Shown here piece by piece: positions 1-6,246 of a DNA stretch of 8,063 bases (positions within the stretch are counted from its first letter, which is position 1; each line of letters opens with the position of its first letter). The stretch comes from Bacillota bacterium. GTDB taxonomy: Bacteria; Bacillota; Clostridia; Clostridiales; Clostridiaceae. The stretch covers positions 1-8,063 of the forward strand of contig JAEXSY010000212.1 in the NCBI GenBank assembly GCA_023440105.1, read 5' to 3'. Both the position numbers and the translations under genes were made by a program. A model generated the notes under the pieces. The model searched no databases. It was not told the DNA's origin and saw only the letters and a list, made by a program, of their open reading frames with translations.

Positions 1-156
1 GCTTTATATCTTAAAGATGGAAATGGCGGCATAGTAAATTCCTCAAGAAAAATTCTATTAGCTTATAGGGATAATCCTGCAGATGGCAGGGCTTTTGAAG
101 AATGTGCAAGAGAAGAAGCTATAAGAATGAGAGATGAAATATTAAGCAGGCTATAG
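1..156 (+). CDS. pyrF: Orotidine 5'-phosphate decarboxylase, C-terminal end (partial)
   Basis: The window opens inside a reading frame whose last 51 codons end at TAG 154-156. The peptide contains VNSSRKILLAYRDN, which matches the C-terminal phosphate-binding segment (VNSSR...Y) of the long, type 2 subfamily of OMP decarboxylase. The enzyme converts OMP to UMP in the cytosol, the last step of de novo UMP synthesis. Its identity is reinforced by pyrK, pyrD and pyrE directly downstream on the same strand; pyrK begins 22 bases after this stop. The 5' end lies outside the window, so the catalytic Lys/Asp residues cannot be checked. Confidence 0.88.
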   Translation, partial: ALYLKDGNGGIVNSSRKILLAYRDNPADGRAFEECAREEAIRMRDEILSRL

Positions 157-178
157 AATATTATCTGGAGGTGTTAAT

Positions 179-940
179 ATGAGTAAAATCAGTTATGAAT
201 CCTGCAGGGTTATTGAGAATAAGGAAATTGCAGAAGGAGTATATAAAATAGGGGTTAAAGGGAGCTTCAAGGCTTCTCCAGGACAGTTTTTTATGGTGAG
301 AGCCTGGGAGGAGGAACCACTCCTTTCAAGACCTATAAGCCTCCACAGAGTAAAAGGAGATGAATATTATTTTTTATATCAGCTAGTCGGTAGAGGAACA
401 GAGCTTATAAAGAAGCTTCTTCCTGGAGAAGAGCTAGGGGTTATGGGTCCATTAGGCAATGGCTTTCCTGTAGAGGAGCTTCAAGGGAAAATAGCTATAG
501 TAGCCGGAGGAATAGGTATTGCCCCTTTTGAAGAGGTGGTTTATAAGCTTAAAGAAAACAAAAAGGTTAGCTGTATAGAGGTTTATGCAGGCTTCAGAAG
601 AGAAGCCTATGGTCTATCAAATATTGAAAAAAATGTCCACAAGCTTACCATAACCACAGAGGATGGGAGCCTTGGCAAAAGAGGCTATGTAACTGATGAC
701 CTGGAGCTAGCTTCTTATGATACTGTTTTATGCTGTGGACCTGAAGTGATGATGAATAAGGTGGTAAGCCTCTGTAGGGAATTGAAGGTTAAAAGCTTAA
801 TATCTACGGAAAAAAGAATGGCTTGTGGTCTAGGAGCCTGCTTCGGATGTACATGTAAAACTAACCTGGGAAATAAAAGAAGCTGTGTTGATGGTCCGGT
901 TTTTAAGGGAGAGGACTTAATACTTAATAGTAGGAGTTGA
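179..940 (+). CDS. pyrK: Dihydroorotate dehydrogenase B, electron transfer subunit
   Basis: This 253-residue protein is the iron-sulfur flavoprotein partner of PyrD. It passes electrons from dihydroorotate oxidation through FAD and a [2Fe-2S] cluster to NAD+. Visible motifs are RPISLH at residues 51-56 (FAD-binding RPxS type), a glycine-rich VAGGIGIAP at 108-116 (nucleotide binding), CCGPEVMM at 185-192, and cluster cysteines C216, C221, C224 and C236 in the C-terminal CGLGACFGC...SCVDGPVF block. C226 is an extra nearby cysteine. The length is normal for the family. The ATG follows GGAGG at 167-171 with good spacing. The gene sits between pyrF and pyrD, four bases from pyrD, so translation is probably coupled. 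Confidence 0.97.
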   Translation: MSKISYESCRVIENKEIAEGVYKIGVKGSFKASPGQFFMVRAWEEEPLLSRPISLHRVKGDEYYFLYQLVGRGTELIKKLLPGEELGVMGPLGNGFPVEELQGKIAIVAGGIGIAPFEEVVYKLKENKKVSCIEVYAGFRREAYGLSNIEKNVHKLTITTEDGSLGKRGYVTDDLELASYDTVLCCGPEVMMNKVVSLCRELKVKSLISTEKRMACGLGACFGCTCKTNLGNKRSCVDGPVFKGEDLILNSRS

Positions 941-944
941 AGAT

Positions 945-1844
945 ATGCTTGAGGTAAATGTCTGTGGTGTTAAGCTTAAGAATCCTGTGATTGCTGCTTC
1001 AGGAACCTATGGCTTTGGGGAAGAATTTAAGGACTTTTATAATCCTTCTGAGCTTGGGGGAATAAGCTGCAAGGGACTTACGATAAATAAAAAAGAAGGC
1101 AATGAAGGCGTTCGAATTTATGAAACAAAATCAGGATTGCTAAATAGTGTGGGTCTTCAGAATCCTGGCATTGAACATTTCATCGCTTATGAATTAGAGA
1201 ATATGAAAAAACTATCTACTGCAATAATTGCAAATATGGGTGGAGGAACCTTAGAGGATTATGTTAAGGGTGCAGAGCTTCTTAGCTCAACAGATATCCA
1301 GATGCTGGAGCTGAATATATCCTGTCCTAATGTTAAGCATGGGGGAATGGCCTTTGGTATAAAAGAAGATATAGCCTATGAGGTTGTTAGACAGGTTAAA
1401 GCAGTATGTAAGAAGCCTCTTATAGTAAAGCTTTCCCCCAATGCTGAGAATATAGTAGCTATGGCAGAAAGTTGCTGCATCGCTGGGGCAGATGGATTAT
1501 CCCTGGTTAATACCTTTAATTCCATGGCTGTTGATATAACCAGGAGAAGGCCGGTGTTTAATAATGTTACCGCAGGCTTATCAGGGCCGGCTATTAAACC
1601 CATAGCCTTAAGAATGGTATATGAGGTAGCTAAGAATGTAGATGTGCCTGTAATAGGTATGGGAGGTATAGTTTCCTGGCAGGACGCTATTGAATTTATT
1701 ATGGCAGGGGCTACGGCAGTTCAGGTTGGCACTGCTAACTTTATGAATCCCTTTGCCTGCATAGATATAATACAGGGTATTAAAAACTTTATGGAAAAGG
1801 AAAAAATAAAGAACCTGGAGGAAATAAGAGGCTGTATTTTATAG
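945..1844 (+). CDS. pyrD: Dihydroorotate dehydrogenase B, catalytic subunit
   Basis: This 299-residue FMN enzyme oxidises dihydroorotate to orotate, and together with PyrK it forms the NAD-dependent class 1B enzyme. The sequence shows the N-terminal ASGTYGFGEE (18-27), SCKGLT with K43, NSVGLQNPG (67-75), and LELNISCPNVKHGG with C127. C127 aligns with the class 1 catalytic-base cysteine of this SCPN loop. VKLSPN (161-166), GMGGI (238-242) and VGTAN (261-265) form the FMN phosphate-binding end of the TIM barrel. A cysteine base together with an adjacent pyrK marks class 1B rather than the membrane class 2. The ribosome binding site (TAGGAG, 931-936) lies in the end of pyrK, and only four bases separate the genes. 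Confidence 0.97.
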   Translation: MLEVNVCGVKLKNPVIAASGTYGFGEEFKDFYNPSELGGISCKGLTINKKEGNEGVRIYETKSGLLNSVGLQNPGIEHFIAYELENMKKLSTAIIANMGGGTLEDYVKGAELLSSTDIQMLELNISCPNVKHGGMAFGIKEDIAYEVVRQVKAVCKKPLIVKLSPNAENIVAMAESCCIAGADGLSLVNTFNSMAVDITRRRPVFNNVTAGLSGPAIKPIALRMVYEVAKNVDVPVIGMGGIVSWQDAIEFIMAGATAVQVGTANFMNPFACIDIIQGIKNFMEKEKIKNLEEIRGCIL

Positions 1845-1890
1845 CTTGCTTAACGCTGTGATCATAGCTTAATTACTTGGAGGGATATAG

Positions 1891-2463
1891 ATGATAGAAA
1901 ATAATGTTATAGATATATTAAAAGCTTGCGGAGCTTTATTAGAGGGGCACTTTTTGCTATCCTCAGGAAGGCACAGCGATAGATACTGCCAGTGTGCAAA
2001 ACTTCTGCAGTATCCTGATCAGGCAGAAAAGGTAATAGCTCTTCTCAAAGAAAACTTAAAGGATGTAGCCTTTGATGTAGTAGTAGGTCCTGCCATGGGT
2101 GGTATAATTGTAGCTTATGAGCTAGGGAGGCAAGCTGGAAGACCGGCTTTATTTACAGAGAGAGTTAATGGAGAAATGGCGCTAAGAAGAGGCTTTGAGA
2201 TAAAGAAAGGACAACGAGTACTGATAGCAGAGGATGTAGTCACCACAGGAAAGTCCTCCTTAGAAACAGCTAAGGTAATAGAAAGCTTTGGAGCACAGGT
2301 GGTTGGAATAGGATGTATTGTTGACAGAAGCGCAGGGAGATCACCCTTACCAGTATATAGTGCAGTAAAGCTTGAGATTTCTAGTTACTTAGAAGAGGAC
2401 TGTCCTTTATGCAGAGAAGGAATCCCGTACATCAAGCCCGGAAGCAGGGAAATGAAAAAATAA
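1891..2463 (+). CDS. pyrE: Orotate phosphoribosyltransferase
   Basis: This cytosolic enzyme of 190 residues transfers phosphoribose from PRPP to orotate to make OMP, the substrate of PyrF. The PRPP loop VLIAEDVVTTGKS lies at residues 110-122 with the acidic pair E114-D115. The orotate and pyrophosphate side shows FLLSSGRHSDRY (21-32) and VVGPAMGGI (64-72). The C-terminus carries a CPLC pair and GIPYIKPGSRE, as in the slightly longer PyrE proteins found in clostridia and some other bacteria. GGAGGG at 1879-1884 precedes the ATG. It is 46 bases after pyrD with no terminator between them, so it is read as the last gene of the pyr operon. Confidence 0.96.
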   Translation: MIENNVIDILKACGALLEGHFLLSSGRHSDRYCQCAKLLQYPDQAEKVIALLKENLKDVAFDVVVGPAMGGIIVAYELGRQAGRPALFTERVNGEMALRRGFEIKKGQRVLIAEDVVTTGKSSLETAKVIESFGAQVVGIGCIVDRSAGRSPLPVYSAVKLEISSYLEEDCPLCREGIPYIKPGSREMKK

Positions 2464-2491
2464 GTAGAGCTATAGAATTTGGAAAATATAA

Positions 2492-2531
2492 AAGAGGACT
2501 CAGAATATAATTCTATAATCTGAGTCCTCTT
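2492..2531. terminator. Bidirectional rho-independent terminator between convergent genes
   Basis: A perfect 13-bp inverted repeat (2492-2504 with 2519-2531, AAGAGGACTCAGA and its complement) encloses a 14-base loop. Within the loop 2506-2509 can pair with 2514-2517, extending the hairpin after one A-A mismatch. It lies between the pyrE stop and the stop of the convergent gene at 2542. On the minus strand the stem runs into a T-rich tail (TTTTATATTTT), so termination should be strongest for the DUF1611 gene. The plus-strand tail is less T-rich, but the stem is strong enough to suggest use in both directions. Confidence 0.85.
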
Positions 2532-2541
2532 CCTAGAATTA

Positions 2542-3618
2542 TTACACTGCTGAAAGCTTTTGATCCAGGTGAAAGGTTTCCACTATAGTCTTTGTTATTT
2601 TCTGCGGACCATTTAAAAGCACATCCTCTACAGGAAGCTTATGTCTTATCTCTGCTTTCTTTATTTCTGAAGCTACCGCTGAAGGTTCCATATTTTCGTG
2701 ATTAATTGTCAGGGCTATTACTGGCTTTTTAGATAAAAATTCAATAAGCTCTATCTCGCTTTTTATAGAAGGTACATCTATAAATTCAAAGTCTACCCTC
2801 TGCTTTCTTTTTGGGGCATATTGAAGAATAAAGGCATCGGGCCTTGCTCCTTTTATTATACCATAGGAAGAAAGATAGGCCTCGTGACTAACTGAGCTCT
2901 GACCTTCAATCAATATGATGTCAGGATTCTCTGTATCGAAGGCCTCTACCACTGAAGCTTCGATTTCACCGACCACATACTGTGAATTGATTACATCTAT
3001 AGGTACACCGTACTTAGCACCCTGAAGTATTCCAGTTTGTCCTGTGGCAACGAAAGCAGCATCTATTCCTTGAGATTTTAGACTCTTAATTAGCTCCATA
3101 CAGGTTGTTCTTTTGCCTATGGCACAGTCTAAGCCAAGAACAGCTACTACTGGGCAGGTAACTCTTTCAATAGCTCCTGAAAACAGCTTAAGCTCTGTCA
3201 CAGGTTTAGGTTTTCGGATATCATAGATAGCAACCTCCGACTCCATGGCTAATTTATTTAAGCTTTCATCATCTGTTAGATATATAGGTAAACCGTTAAC
3301 AATAGACATACCCTCAGCCATAGCATCTTTTATAGCCCCCATGAAATTGTCAGGAATATAGCTTTCTGCTAGAGCAGCTCCAATGATAAAGTATTTAGGA
3401 GCTTCTGTTAGGTTTTTTAAAGCATCTTGTATATTTTTAAAGATAGGTATGTAATTTTTTACTCCATCTAGATATTCACCAGCATCTAATCCGGCCTTTG
3501 TACTATCTATAATTCCAAGTATTCTATACTTTTCTGAAAACCTTACCAAGCCATTGGCCACTTTGCCGTCTGTCTCTCCAAATAATCCTTCGCAATATAC
3601 TATCGCATTATTTTGCAT
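2542..3618 (-). CDS. DUF1611 family protein, DgcN-like (possible D-amino-acid N-acetyltransferase)
   Basis: This protein of 358 residues has the layout of the DUF1611 family. An N-terminal Rossmann-like part (about 1-150) reads like IVYCEGLFGE, LGIIDSTKAG and YFIIGAALAE. A P-loop-like C-terminal part begins VVAVLGLDCAIGKRTT (157-172), a G-x5-GK variant resembling the dethiobiotin-synthetase type. ATGQTGILQG (181-190) and IILIEGQSS (214-222) follow. A family member, DgcN, is described as a D-glutamate N-acetyltransferase; whether this protein shares that activity is inference. ATG 3616-3618 is preferred over an ATG 18 codons upstream because it has a strong GGGAGGA site and the longer start would overlap the likely promoter. 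It converges on pyrE and is transcribed away from the metallopeptidase gene. No DgcA-type epimerase is adjacent. Confidence 0.82.
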   Translation of the reverse strand: MQNNAIVYCEGLFGETDGKVANGLVRFSEKYRILGIIDSTKAGLDAGEYLDGVKNYIPIFKNIQDALKNLTEAPKYFIIGAALAESYIPDNFMGAIKDAMAEGMSIVNGLPIYLTDDESLNKLAMESEVAIYDIRKPKPVTELKLFSGAIERVTCPVVAVLGLDCAIGKRTTCMELIKSLKSQGIDAAFVATGQTGILQGAKYGVPIDVINSQYVVGEIEASVVEAFDTENPDIILIEGQSSVSHEAYLSSYGIIKGARPDAFILQYAPKRKQRVDFEFIDVPSIKSEIELIEFLSKKPVIALTINHENMEPSAVASEIKKAEIRHKLPVEDVLLNGPQKITKTIVETFHLDQKLSAV

Positions 3619-3624
3619 ATTAGG

Positions 3625-3631
3625 TCCTCCC
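3625..3631 (-). promoter_or_regulatory. Ribosome binding site fixing the DUF1611 start
   Basis: On the minus strand GGGAGGA stands six bases before ATG 3616-3618. The in-frame ATG at 3670-3672 has no comparable site, so the shorter protein is chosen. Confidence 0.8.
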
Positions 3632-3654
3632 TCTAAAGTAATATTCTTATATAA

Positions 3655-3660
3655 ATTATA
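3655..3660 (-). promoter_or_regulatory. Possible -10 element for the DUF1611 gene
   Basis: A TATAAT hexamer is read on the minus strand 36 bases before the chosen start. No good TTGACA-like -35 is seen at 16-18 bases, and the area is very AT-rich, so this is only a candidate. Confidence 0.35.
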
Positions 3661-3805
3661 TATCATTACCAATCGCTATAAATTTACAGTGTATTAACGA
3701 AATATTACCTTTTTATAAATGTTTTTCATCTGATGGAAGAGTAACATTAATGATAATAAAACTAAATATTTATATGAGATATTTCTAATATATATTTATA
3801 TAAGG

Positions 3806-3811
3806 TATAAT
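3806..3811 (+). promoter_or_regulatory. Possible -10 element for the metallopeptidase gene
   Basis: A perfect TATAAT lies 35 bases upstream of TTG 3847, leaving room for a short leader and the ribosome binding site. The -35 position at about 3783-3788 (TTCTAA) is weak. The rest of the divergent intergenic region 3619-3846 is AT-rich and shows no RNA gene or clear operator. Confidence 0.45.
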
Positions 3812-3831
3812 GTAACATAACAGATTTATTT

Positions 3832-3838
3832 AAGGAGG
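3832..3838 (+). promoter_or_regulatory. Strong ribosome binding site that selects TTG 3847
   Basis: AAGGAGG is followed eight bases later by TTG 3847-3849. The in-frame GTG at 3838-3840 overlaps this site itself and so cannot use it as a Shine-Dalgarno sequence, which makes TTG the likely start. Confidence 0.75.
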
Positions 3839-3846
3839 TGAGTTCT

Positions 3847-5445
3847 TTGAAGATAGCAAAGAATATATTTGGAGCTTTGGCATTATACTTAATTTTACTT
3901 TTAGTATATTTAGCTATTATCTATAACTTAGGTAGAGAAGGCTTAGGAAATGCTATTTTCATCAGCCTCATTTTTACCTTCTTGCTTGTTATTGCTGTGG
4001 TTTATAGAATAAGCGTGAGGAAGAAAAAAATCTTAATATTTCAGGATAAAATAGGTCTTGTAGCTTTGATAACTTCTATTCTTTTAGCCTTTGCTACCCA
4101 GTCAATAAGCACCATGGGAATAGAGCTTCTTCTTAATAAGTATGTAAGCACCTATAGTATTAAGGAGGAAATAACAGTAAAGGATCTATATGAGTATTTT
4201 AAGAATGAGGTTACCTATAGTGATAGCTTCCTAGAAAAGAAATATGATAATATCTCTATCCTATATACAGAAGAAGGAAAGATGATATTACCCTATGTGA
4301 AGGAAATAATAGACTTCACGGAAGAGGATTTGAAAAATATATTAGGTGATGCAAGGCTTAATGAGCTTGTAATTCAATTTGACTATAGCTATGATATCTT
4401 CAGCCAAAAGTTTCAAGGAGAAAGCTATCCTTCAGCTGTTTATTCCAGCTATAAATCCAATAGTCACGAGGCAACTATTAACTATCCTGTAAGTGACTAT
4501 TTTTATGATATTTTAAACTCCTCTTACTTTGTTAACAATCTAAGACATGAATATACTCATTACTATACAGATATGCTTTTAAAGAATAATGGAGGAGATA
4601 TAACCCTTCTTCCATATTGGTTTTCTGAGGGTATAGCAACTTATATTGCATCAAGAGAAAATGTTTTTACCAGCTATGGAGACGAAATAATACCCTTTGA
4701 GAACATGGAAAGCTTCGAAGAATGGGACGCTACCTCATCTAATCAACCTGCTTATTATCAGGTATTAAATACAGTTCAATACCTGGTGTATCTAAAAGGT
4801 GAGGAAGTATTAAAGGAGATAATCTATCAGGTGCCAAGAATAGGTTTTAATGAAGCCTTTAATAAGGCAGTGGGCATTAGTGTAAAGGAGTTTGAAAAGG
4901 AGTTTAAAGCTTTTATGATAGAGTCTTCTGTAGGAAATGAGGAGTATATAAGCTATGATACTTATATGACTCAGGGGTTTATAGCGTTAGATACAAGGCT
5001 GAAGGTCTTGGTTGACTATATTAAAGAAAATCCAGAGGGCTATGAGCCCTATAGAAGTGCACTGAAATTTTCTAGGCTCCTTGGGGATTGGGACACCTAC
5101 AAAGCACTCTACGAGATGCTAATAGAGGTAGAGCCTGATAGAGCTAGTAATTATGATACTTTGTCTAGATTGGTAGCTGCTGAAGATATAGATAAGGCAC
5201 TAGAGTTAAGTGAAAAAGCCGTGGAACTGGATAGCAGCTATGAAAACAGTTATATTGAACTTCTTGAGCTTAAGATAATCAAAAATACCAACAAAAGCTA
5301 TAAGAGGCTTCATGAATTTTTGATGGAATCAGAATTCTTTTCTGATGCGGAGAAGCTTATGGTTATTGAGAGTGCATTGGAAGAGGAAAATGAAGATTCA
5401 GAGGGAAGAAAATTACTTATAGAGCTCCAGGAAAAACTCCAGTGA
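3847..5445 (+). CDS. Membrane-anchored peptidase MA-like zinc metallopeptidase with TPR-like C-terminus
   Basis: With the TTG start the product is 532 residues. Three hydrophobic segments sit at about 7-27, 33-53 and 68-87, the first two separated from the third by a basic stretch (RKKK). A region of about 95-220 with no recognised motif follows. The zinc site is LRHEYTHYYTD, with H224, E225 and H228 of HExxH, and WFSEGIATYIA supplies the expected third ligand E251 about 23 residues later. This is the gluzincin arrangement of the peptidase MA-like family. The last about 150 residues are acidic and helical and contain YEPYRSALKFSRLLGDW and DKALELSEKAVELDSSYENS, which look like TPR repeats. It probably cleaves a protein or peptide at the membrane, but the substrate is unknown and the side of the membrane cannot be read with certainty. 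It appears monocistronic or loosely grouped with the downstream racemase remnant 85 bases away. No terminator was seen after it. Confidence 0.8.
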   Translation: MKIAKNIFGALALYLILLLVYLAIIYNLGREGLGNAIFISLIFTFLLVIAVVYRISVRKKKILIFQDKIGLVALITSILLAFATQSISTMGIELLLNKYVSTYSIKEEITVKDLYEYFKNEVTYSDSFLEKKYDNISILYTEEGKMILPYVKEIIDFTEEDLKNILGDARLNELVIQFDYSYDIFSQKFQGESYPSAVYSSYKSNSHEATINYPVSDYFYDILNSSYFVNNLRHEYTHYYTDMLLKNNGGDITLLPYWFSEGIATYIASRENVFTSYGDEIIPFENMESFEEWDATSSNQPAYYQVLNTVQYLVYLKGEEVLKEIIYQVPRIGFNEAFNKAVGISVKEFEKEFKAFMIESSVGNEEYISYDTYMTQGFIALDTRLKVLVDYIKENPEGYEPYRSALKFSRLLGDWDTYKALYEMLIEVEPDRASNYDTLSRLVAAEDIDKALELSEKAVELDSSYENSYIELLELKIIKNTNKSYKRLHEFLMESEFFSDAEKLMVIESALEEENEDSEGRKLLIELQEKLQ

Positions 5446-5521
5446 GAAGAAGCTATTTAAACTTTATGTATAAGGTAGAGAAAAGTTATATAAAAGAAGC
5501 AGTTAAATTTAATGGTTTATT

Positions 5522-5527
5522 AAGGAG
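5522..5527 (+). promoter_or_regulatory. Ribosome binding site of the broken racemase gene
   Basis: AAGGAG is nine bases before ATG 5537 but only three before ATG 5531. The second ATG (MRYPAIEID) is therefore the better original start and also fits the short N-termini of the family. Confidence 0.65.
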
Positions 5528-5536
5528 AATATGACT

Positions 5537-6159
5537 ATGAGATATCCGGCAATAGAGATAGACCTAAAAAAGCTACAAGAAAATGCTATCAGGCTTATGA
5601 GCTTTTGTGAAGAAAAGGGAATTGATCCTGTAGCTATAACTAAAGTTTTTTGTGGAGATATCAGAGCGGTGAACAGCCTTCTTAAAGGAGGAGTAAAGAT
5701 TATTGGAGATTCCCGTCTAGGAAATTTCATAAATTACAAGGAGCTTCCCTGTGAGAAGCTCTTATTTTAGCCCGAGAGACAGCCTATGGGAAAAAGGTTG
5801 AGGGTCTTCATGATGATGCCTTTACTTTGAAAGGGGAAATTATTGAGATGAAGGAAAAAAACTCAGCACCCAATGGAACTATAGGCTATGATGCCTTTGG
5901 AAAGATTCCAAAATTTGAGGACAAGGGTATTATAAAAAGAGCTATTATTGCTTTAGGAAGACAGGACGTGGCTCCAGAAGACTTAATTCCTTTAGATGAA
6001 GGTATAGAAATATTAGGAGCAAGCAGTGATCATATGCTTTTGGAACTTACTCCAAGAGCAGAGAACTATAAAATTGGTGATATAGTTAGTTTTTCTTTAA
6101 ACTATGTGGCACTGCTTAATGTAATGAATTCCCCTTATGTACATAAAGAGTATATATAA
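5537..6159 (+). pseudogene. Alanine/ornithine racemase-family PLP enzyme, inactivated by internal deletion
   Basis: The first part (5537-5770) reads MRYPAIEIDLKKLQENA, then AITKVFCGD with the presumed PLP lysine K36, then GDSRLGNF and CEKLLF, and stops at TAG 5768. This is the N-terminus of the fold type III racemase family that includes clostridial ornithine racemase. The C-terminal part resumes in another frame (5755-6159) as EALILARETAYGKKVEG, DAFTLKGEIIEMKEK, GYDAFGK, ALGRQDV, PLDEGIEILGASSDH and SPYVHKEYI, matching the end of the same family. From memory the family is about 350-360 residues. Here about 76 plus 134 remain, so roughly 140-150 residues of the barrel are missing. The product cannot fold as a normal racemase, and the C-terminal fragment lacks a convincing start of its own. 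Which amino acid the ancestor racemised cannot be told. Confidence 0.87.
5755..5764 (+). other. Deletion junction inside the racemase pseudogene (collapsed short direct repeat)
   Basis: The 10-base word GAAGCTCTTA is the point where both halves of the family are readable. In the upstream frame it encodes part of CEKLL, and in the downstream frame it encodes EALI of EALILARETAYG. One copy serving both frames is what remains after recombination or slippage between two short direct repeats. Confidence 0.65.
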
Positions 6160-6166
6160 TCAAAGA

Positions 6167-6233
6167 AAACATAAATTTATGAAGGAATTTGATATATTTT
6201 GGCGAAAATACATATCGAAGTAAGTTTATGTTT
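6167..6233. repeat. Inverted repeat flanking the kinase promoter region
   Basis: Arms 6167-6179 and 6221-6233 (AAACATAAATTTA and its near complement) match at 12 of 13 positions, and the odd position would be a G-U pair in RNA. Between them 6191-6200 can pair with 6205-6209 plus 6212-6216 around a GGCG loop. There is no T tract after the right arm, so it is not a normal terminator. It may be a regulator site, a structured leader, or an AT-rich coincidence. Confidence 0.45.
6181..6209 (+). promoter_or_regulatory. Candidate sigma-H promoter for the histidine kinase gene
   Basis: GAAGGAATT (6181-6189) matches the B. subtilis sigma-H -35 consensus RNAGGAWWW fully. After 11 bases GGCGAAAAT (6201-6209) matches the -10 consensus RNNGAATWW at eight of nine positions, the T of GAAT being A. 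Transcription would begin near 6215, giving a leader of about 30 bases with GAGGTGG at 6234-6240 before GTG 6247. The same segment holds TTGGCGAAA, which fits the older Spo0A-box consensus TGNCGAA. A sigma-A reading (TTGATA 6189-6194) is possible but lacks a good -10. Confidence 0.5.
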
Positions 6234-6246
6234 GAGGTGGGATACC

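Noticed and set aside
1376..1603. Minus-strand open frame of 75 codons inside pyrD
   Set aside because: It lies wholly inside a confidently identified gene, has no family features and is a shadow of the pyrD coding sequence.
1845..1890. Possible attenuator or promoter between pyrD and pyrE
   Set aside because: Only a weak imperfect palindrome (about 1855-1868) is present, without a T tract or promoter boxes; pyrE is read as part of the operon.
3618..3672. Eighteen-residue N-terminal extension of the DUF1611 protein
   Set aside because: It has no ribosome binding site, overlaps the likely -10 element, and the internal ATG has an excellent GGGAGGA site.
5509..5730. Minus-strand open frame of 73 codons over the racemase start
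   Set aside because: It is antisense to a recognisable racemase N-terminus, and neither its sequence nor its position suggests a gene.
5827..6159. C-terminal racemase fragment as an independent 110-residue gene
   Set aside because: It begins at TTG without a well-spaced ribosome binding site, and family similarity continues upstream of it to 5755, so it is the tail of the pseudogene.
6155..6160. TATAAT overlapping the racemase stop as a sigma-A promoter for the kinase
   Set aside because: No acceptable -35 is present at the right distance, and such hexamers are common in this AT-rich DNA.
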